DNA of 64,000 nt from Nemopilema nomurai. Lineage: Eukaryota > Cnidaria > Scyphozoa > Rhizostomeae > Rhizostomatidae. The translations under genes were made by a program, and so were the position numbers. The notes under the pieces are model-generated. The model worked only from the letters and a program-made list of their open reading frames with translations. It did not search any database and was not told where the DNA came from. Location: assembly GCA_003864495.1 (NCBI GenBank), contig ML133488.1:1685230-1749229 (forward strand), read 5' to 3'. Positions 19,323 to 64,000 of the stretch are shown in pieces (position 1 is the stretch's first letter; each line of letters opens with the position of its first letter).

Positions 19323-22075
19323 TTATGATTTGAAGGCAAGTACCTGGTTTGTATTTACGATGACAACACCAGCTTCCTTCATGTTTCCTTTCTCTTTTTT
19401 CATTGATTCTTCAGCTACCCCTCTACTTGCATCCTCAACAAAATATGTTTTCAGGCCATGATTTGCAGCATCAGTTGCACTATATGCCACACAAAAATCA
19501 GTAGCCAGTCCGCATATAAATACTTTTGTTATGCTGTGCTGAAGCAAGGTTGTGAAGAGATTTGTTTGAGACATTTTCCCATTGTCCCAAAATGCTGAAT
19601 AGCTGTCAAAATTTGGTACAGTTCCCTTGTAAATCCTCAGTGCAGAGCTATCAATCTGAAAACAAGTATTATAAAAGAGTTTTACTTCAACATTTCTAGT
19701 TTTCATTATCAAAGATTGATCAAAATTATAGTGAGAAGCTGATTAAGAACTACTTTGCAAATTAAATGTTAAATGAAACACTTTTAGACTCTTATGTAAA
19801 GCTTCTATGCTCATTAAACTCTAATAAAAATATGCCAATCACTTTATCAGTTTTGTTACTAGATGCCATTAAACCTAAGAGAGACAGAATTAGGTACAAT
19901 CAAAGTAGAATTTGGATGGGACATCAGATCTGTCAAAGTTTAGGATAAAGCAGAATCCTAGTATACAAAAGAAATCAAATGTGGTTGAATGTGAACATGA
20001 TATTGGATCTTGGGCATTCTAAATCAAAATGTCCATCATTATTATATCCTCATTCTGTTATGACCTCACAGTCAACAGTGTCATGACAGTAGCCAATGTC
20101 ATGAGTGTCAAATGATACTTGATTCTGTTGATTCTTGTCTTTTTGACATCTGACAATCACTTTTTATTTTTGAATGATCAATTTGATTAAGAATCCAAAA
20201 CCCCAATATCAGGGGAACAGAACAAATCATTTAAAACAGCACAAACATGGGCATGCTGGTCTTATCTTCATGGCTAAAGTGAAGTATAAAGAATGACATC
20301 AACCTGAAGATCTTGATGCAGCTTTGCTCCCCAGCTCCCCTGTTCACAGTGGACAGGCCAGAGAATTTGCTCCTGGGGTGTGTCCCCACCATATACAACA
20401 ATATCGTACATCTTGGCTTCATCTGCTTTCACTTTGCATGTCTTTTCAAGAGGATACATCTTCACATTTGTGTGGTAAGAGCAATGATTTGGGATGCCAG
20501 TCAGTGTAAACACTGTCAAATCAAACTTGACATCTTTCATCAGTTTGTTTATCACAGGGACAACTTCCGCTCCATCTTGCTTTGCAGGCTGATTTTTTAG
20601 TGCTAATGACCCAGATATAAAGTCGTTTTGTACATCAACAGCAATGAGAGCAGACTTCTCACTAACATCCTAAAGAAATCAGAGCATAAATTATTTTCAG
20701 AAAAAGTTACTTCAAACCATACACATACTCATAGATGCCTCAAAAATGGGCAAAGAAGAAGTAAAGAAAGATGTAAAATACCATCTAGGGCTTACTCAAA
20801 GTGCCTCCTTGTAGCAGCAGTCATTGCATAAAATGTTTACATGTTCATGTCATTAGGCAGAATCATCAACTAATTCATAGCAGACTGAAAGAAATGTGTC
20901 TGTCACCTGATGATGACAATGATGTTGCTAAACATGCATAGAGACTTTGGCAGAACAAGTGGTATCCAGCTAACAACTGGAACTCCTTTTATGTAGTAGT
21001 GAATAAGATTGGACAACAAAACTAGTTACTAATTATATATCTTGAAGTAAAAATTTTACCTTTCTTGTCCAGTATTTCATGCATGCAAGCCACATATCTC
21101 CATCCACCTTACCTTGTAACTAAAAAACAAAATGAAACACATCTCAAAATACAATAGGATTAGAAAAGCTACCACTATTTAAAAACCTTTATATCAAAAC
21201 CAGTTGTAGACATCCTTTAAAGCAAGTCTTCTTGATGCCCCTTAAAAAAATGTAGTTTTCAGTTAGCTCCAATAGTCTTGTGGTTTTCTGGACACACAAC
21301 CTATAGGTACCATATTTTTTCAAACAAATATGAAAAGTAAAGCTGTTTTTGGTTGGAAATATTGCAATACACATCAAGGAATTCTAATAATAAGAGTTGT
21401 GAAGAATGGGAAACAATTTAATCACAAGTAACTCTATCAGCTACTGTAAAAACAAAGTAAAAAAGAAATGTTCTAGAATTCATTAAATTATACTTACAGA
21501 GTGGTGAGCAAGTGTGTTTCTGATACTCTTAAGCTGGTCTGATGAAAGTTTCCAGCCTGTTCCAACAGCAATATCCTGCAGTGCCTTTTCAAGACTCTCA
21601 TCTGGAACATCTTTCCAATACTTGAACCTACAAGTAGCAGTTATCTTCTTGTAAGAAATCAAAGGCACAGACACCTTAAAGCGAATGTATACGTGAATCC
21701 TGTCGATGTGTCCAAGGGAGCAGTCTAAATACAGCTGAAATCCTGGGGATTGTATTCTGATTGAACATGCGTACTGTAAAGTAGAAATTCCAACCACTCA
21801 TTCAAACTAATCTTGCAAAAAAACATTGAGATCGCCTTTACAAAAGTTGACGAAATATATTTTATAGCAAACGGGAAGGTTCAGAGAATATATACCTACT
21901 CTTCCAGCCACACCTGTCAAAAGAAATTGCCTGCCAAGGGCTATACAACAGTATGTACTTACTTTAGAATATTCTGCCGATTAAGTGCATCTCTGATGTT
22001 CTTTTCGCTTGAATCGATATTCGCTTGTCGGAAAGCATCGAAATGAGATGTAATTTCTTGCATCTTTCCGGCCAT
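19323..22075 (-). CDS. Naam: Nicotinamidase (pyrazinamidase/isochorismatase family, animal Naam/PNC-1 type)
   Basis: Five exons on the minus strand: 22075-21963, 21627-21498, 21119-21060, 20669-20304 and 19655-19323, totalling 333 aa with consistent phases. It deaminates nicotinamide to nicotinate for NAD salvage; vertebrates lack it. The N-terminal 100 residues resemble the EF-hand-like extension of animal nicotinamidases. The catalytic triad is visible: D113 in AVDVQNDF, K233 in IYKGT, C278 in GLATDFCVAYSATDAA. H208 in WPVHCEQGSWGA and H163 are kept. Oddly, the expected metal-site D-W-H-P is replaced by L-T-G-I-P (157-161). The bases GACTGGCATCCC that would encode D-W-H-P are present at 20491-20502 but in another frame. 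Either two small indels compensate, or the assembly has errors here. Without this repair the enzyme would lose two metal ligands. Confidence 0.9.
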
Positions 22076-25000
22076 TGTAGAACCTGCAAATTTGACGGAC
22101 AATGATTAATGAAAGCTCTACTTGGCATCAAAATGTTTACCTCCTTTAACCAGGCATGGCACCCAACGTCTGCAACCTGGATGTGCATTCAACTCAACCA
22201 CTATGGGTAGCACAGGCATCAGGAGTGACGTCATTGTGTGATTGTCATGATGACAAACATAACTGCTCATTATTTGGTAGGTAAATTCCCAGAGGGTATT
22301 TGCTTCAACCAAGCCTTTGTCATAAACAACCTTTTGTGCACGCCAAGCTCCCTTGATTACGACATCATGGCGTCTTACCCTTGGTGAACCTTCTGTATTA
22401 ATCTTTAAGCTAGTGTTGAATCAAGAGCTTCGTTTGGGATATTTTCCAATATTAGAAACTACTGAGGCCCACTGTTATACAAACGTAGTCTCCAGAAATT
22501 GCAACGCTAAGCATTACACAGCATAAAGTTCCATTGTTACGAAGGTATACTCAAGGATAATCGCGCGTAGATTAGAATGTCTCTTACCAATCTAAAAACT
22601 AATGATTCAGCAATAACTCTACCGGTCAATGTAGAATCGCACAACAATTCATAAACAGTACTCTACATAGGGTATTTTAAATTTCTGCTGGTGACCCCCT
22701 AAAGTTTCAAGTTTTAGAAGCCAGTAGGCCAGTGGCGGCCCCAGCCCGCGAAAGGTGGGAGAGGGAGGGAGAAGTGTCCGGGGACAACCTAGGAAAATTT
22801 TTTGGACCACGCCCTTTTTCCCGTGAGAAGCCTTTTCTCCCATAGGAAACAACGCTTGTTTCCCAAAAAAATGAAATTCATTTTAATGTTTGCAATAAAA
22901 GTTATTACCTAAAATAGGATTTCAAAGTTTTGAAATTAGATACTTACTTGTGTACAAAAGTTCAATGATAATAGTTCATGGAAAAGAATGTTTGATCTTT
23001 TGTCTCAGTCTAGCATTACTATACTCGTGTATTGTGATTTTAACGCTCTGATTGTGCGCGCAGGCTACACAATGTCAGCTTCTGACGATCTAGGTAACAT
23101 GCATAAGCCCACCTCTAATTTTCTCATTAGGTTTGCAAGAATCTCAAGGACCAACTTGCTGGGTGAAGTGGGGGGGGGGGGGGGGGACTAAAGTGGGTAT
23201 CCACTCCCCCCGTGGCTCAGCAGCAGCAGCAAGCCCACGGGAATATGCTTATATTGTTCATATTTTTGGTGTTTGAAAAATGCCTCAGTAGTATAAGCAT
23301 ATGTTTGTTGACCAGAAAAGACACCAAAACGTCTAGAAATTGTACCTTTGTTCAGAAGTTGGAGCCCTTCCGCATTGTCTACTGTCTCGTGCAAATGACT
23401 GTTTATCCTTGAATCTCAAAAATGTTTAAAAATGTCAATTTTCAAGTATTGTTAATTTCTTTCTGAATCAATCGTGTTAATCAAACTTAAATATTGGCTA
23501 TGTTCAACGCCGTGTGCTAACACTAATCTTTGTAACTATCTCAGTTCCTTTGGGCTTTATAAAAATATCCAAATATTGGCCATGGGCCATCATGTTTATA
23601 AGTTTGACATTAATTATTTGGACTTGTTCCTTGTATGTGCCTACAAAGCAAGCTAATTGCTAGCACAAATCCATCAAAAAGGGCAACCAATGGTAAAGAA
23701 AATATGGATATAGATTTTTTAAAATAAGGGACGAAATACAAATGAAATATAGGTAAAGCTGTTTTTCGAGAAACATGACTCTTATTAAAATATCTACCTA
23801 AATGAGTAGCCGTTAACAATATTGTTTGTCGTCAGTTGTAAAATTCTTTAATGAAAGATAGAGCCGTACATCTTTGTATTATATAGAAATTCGGCGCTCA
23901 AGCTGCCACTACTACGTATTTTGTATGTGAAATGCGATCATCAAAAAAACCTTTTGATAATTTTAATTGTGGGATGTTGAGACAGTTGCCTCATGGCTCC
24001 GTTGATCATGAAATTCGGAGAAGGAATACTTGACTTGTGGACTTGTAGAGTCCTTGGAAAACAAATTTTTGTCTTGTCGTAAATTGTCATGAGGCAATTA
24101 AATTGGCAGTTGTGGATTGCAAATGATTAGGTATGAATAAAATGCAAAGAGTTTTTAATCCGGATAACCAAGATAAGTGTATTGCGCAAATGCGGCCTGT
24201 ATTGTTTACTGCAAGGTACAACAAAAGTGGAAACAGAAAATTATCTGATTAATTTGCTATTGAAATGCAATTATTTCATAAATTAAAAATCAGATCAAAT
24301 CCAATTTTGCTTACATTATCATCAAACGATAAAGAGTGTCATAAAACTAAGACAGTCTAATTTTTCACTTTAGATCTTTCAACAATGTCGCTTGATTTTG
24401 CCATTTAAAACAAGGGGATAATCTCTACAAGGCATGCTCGACTAAGTGGGATGTTTAGACATTTAATTCGTGACAGCGTTAAATATCCCCATGGAAGCAT
24501 TACTTGCCAAAGCGTATTAGGAGAAGGCGAAAGGTTTTCTGTCCTTTTCATTGACTGCAACAAGTGTTCTGGGTGTTCAACGCACAAGAGAGAGAGTTGA
24601 AATTGGTTATTAGAATCATACTGCAGGTAGGCCCATTGATCAGTTTGGAAAGAAAGCAATAAGTCACGAAGGCTATTGCATATACAAGAATTTCCCGTTC
24701 CATGGAATTCGTGCCCAGAATAAAAATCTTTGGAACACGCTCTTACGGTTCTGCGAACGCAATTCCTTTCCCCCGTTCACCATCCTTTTACATTCTGTGG
24801 CTCTGGTACCCAGGGAAAGGATTTTGCTCGACTTAATCTTACTCGAACGAAACCAAAATAACTCCAACCACCATTTTGGATACGGAAAGTGTTGTGGCAA
24901 CATCTCAAGACAACCAATAACATCAATATAATTATTTTCATCGGTTAACTTTACAAAGACCGATTTTGATTAGACCAAGAAGAAAGCCGGTATTGAATGT

Positions 25001-26521
25001 GAAGCCTATTGTGGAGGTCTAAAAGTGAGAGGGCTACATTTGTATCTGGTAACATCCAAGCAACCGTAAATGAAAATACAGGTCGTGGGCTGGCAAATGC
25101 TCTTGATGGTCTACTACCATAACCGTATCTATTAGAATGAAAATTGTGTTCTTTTTTGCTATTGTGTAGATTTGGTCTACTAGTCGGGCAGTTTAAGCTC
25201 TAATACTATTTTCAAGAGGCAACAACTTCTCCATTCCGAATGATAACACTTTGGTGTTGGAGAAAAGTACATATCTGTAAAATTTCTCCAAATAGCTTAA
25301 AAATATTTCAAGACGAGCAAGTGTTATAAAACAGAGTATCTAAATACATTCCTGACATAATGGAAAACTTAGCTCCTTCAGTTCTTGGGGCACTGATTAA
25401 GTGATTGATTTATTCACTGATTGATTGATTGACTGATCGCGCTTCTCATTTGTTGAGTAAAGGGTACAAAAAAGTATTGTTGAAACGCATCCTTACATGT
25501 TTAACTAGATATTTAACTTATTTAACTTCCCTTTTACCTGACTTGGTCGATAACTCATGATCATTCAAAAGAACTTCGTCAGTGCACTCCTTCAAATTCA
25601 ACTTGATTACTGACTGAGACTTGATAGGGGAGAGGCTACCCTCCCTTTCCTTCCCTTGGGTTGCCTGTATATTATCATATCATAGTTTCTTTTTAAGTTT
25701 TAGACAAGCTTAGAATCTCAACAAAAACACTGGTTGTTGAATAATAGGGGATGTTCAGACTTTGACAGCCAACACAGACATCTAACAATTTCAATCTACA
25801 ATATTTTGCCTTTGGAATAAGAACCTATTACAGTTTATCAAACCGAAGCAGGCTCTTAATTACAAGGTGCAACTTTTAGGAAAAACGGCCTCTAGGTTAT
25901 TATTTTTATAAGTTTTTATATGCGGGGATTTACTATATCCGTCTTGATATCCTGTGGTCTAGAAAACCAAAAACATTCAGGCTGAAACATTGATGGTCTT
26001 TATTAACACTCAGCACCTTATCCTTACTACATTGTTTACCACAAAATCTGCGGTGCAAATTCCCAGCTCAGCGTTGGCGTTACATGAAGTACCTGCTGAA
26101 ACCTCTCTTGAACCCGAACCAGTGTTTACACAACAGGTCGGCAGTTGCTACGAGTAATGGCGAAGACGCAAAGGCGGCAAAGCAGTTGAGGATGTGCAAA
26201 ACGATGTTTCTTTTATGGTATCGGTCAAGTGCATGACAGTTTAGTACGGAGCTGGGTTTTTGTGCAACGTTTATTTGATGAAGTAATCTTGACCTTTAAA
26301 GTGGAGTCAGAAAAGGCAGATCCCAGGTGCTTTCTGCATAATACAACCTGAAAGCCGCCAGACAATACATTTTTGCGAGATTTCATTATTGTAAGAAGAA
26401 GTGGATTTACAAACTATCTTATTAAATTATTGACTTTCATGTCGAGTAAAAAGTGAGTACAGGTGTGCAAAAGGGAGACGAAGAAGGTAGCCGGACCCTA
26501 GAAATTGTCCTTGACAGGGAA
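22076..26521. other. Long intergenic region between nicotinamidase and dynein (divergent)
   Basis: About 4.4 kb separating two divergent genes, with no family recognised in any frame. It contains a 17-G run (23170-23186), a short CAG run near 23218, and GC-rich patches at 22729-22820 and 23155-23250 that may be transposon remnants without identifiable ends. Promoters of both flanking genes should lie here. Confidence 0.6.
23170..23186 (+). repeat. Homopolymer of 17 G
   Basis: Uninterrupted G-run, followed shortly by CCCCCC at about 23205; slippage-prone and capable of forming unusual structure. Confidence 0.9.

Positions 26522-64000
<37,479 letters not shown>

Noticed and set aside
22729..23250. 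GC-rich patches beginning CAGTGGCGGCCCC and ending near a CCCCCCGTGG tract
   Set aside because: They look like transposon ends, but the two sides do not form an inverted repeat and no duplication was seen.
24405..24903. Two minus-strand frames of 76-84 residues
   Set aside because: No splice context, no family motifs, and ordinary AT-rich surroundings.

Overview
The window is nuclear DNA from an animal, most likely an invertebrate. Genes are split by GT-AG introns, intergenic DNA is AT-rich, and the proteins are metazoan: an axonemal outer-arm dynein heavy chain, MLX, MRGBP and GFOD. A nicotinamidase, a gene vertebrates lack, argues against a vertebrate. A cnidarian or similar ciliated marine invertebrate would fit, but I cannot assign the species.

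Layout. 274-1480 (+) holds the last three exons of a WD40-repeat protein. 2431-3288 is a degraded copy of a TTAA-flanked transposon. 3722-5153 (-) is MRGBP (4 exons), placed head to head with GFOD at 5331-6954 (+, 2 exons) across only 177 bp. 7729-16025 is a giant foldback-like DNA transposon of about 8.3 kb. Its inverted arms of about 1.7 kb are built from 157-bp tandem units, it is flanked by a 9-bp direct repeat, and a 298-bp hAT-type MITE is nested inside it. It sits 33 bp upstream of the start codon of an intronless MLX gene (16068-16691, +). 19323-22075 (-) is a five-exon nicotinamidase. From 26522 (+) to the end of the window runs one very large gene, an outer-arm dynein gamma-type heavy chain (DNAH5/DNAH8 family). 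I placed 63 exons, about 3,880 residues; AAA6 and the C-terminus lie beyond the window.

The genes are unrelated housekeeping or ciliary genes, not a functional cluster. MRGBP is a NuA4/TIP60 subunit, MLX is a bHLH-Zip partner of Mondo/ChREBP and MAD proteins, nicotinamidase recycles NAD, and the dynein drives ciliary beating. The only likely regulatory links are the shared MRGBP/GFOD promoter interval and the transposon arm lying against MLX.

Sequence quality matters. Three dynein exons (14, 17, 58) each lack exactly one base needed to keep frame, and the nicotinamidase metal-site motif is readable only in a shifted frame. This looks like residual single-base deletions in a draft assembly, although real decay or polymorphism is not excluded. 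Several microsatellites and minisatellites (CT, CACT, GTT, an 11-bp unit, a 33-bp unit) lie in dynein introns.
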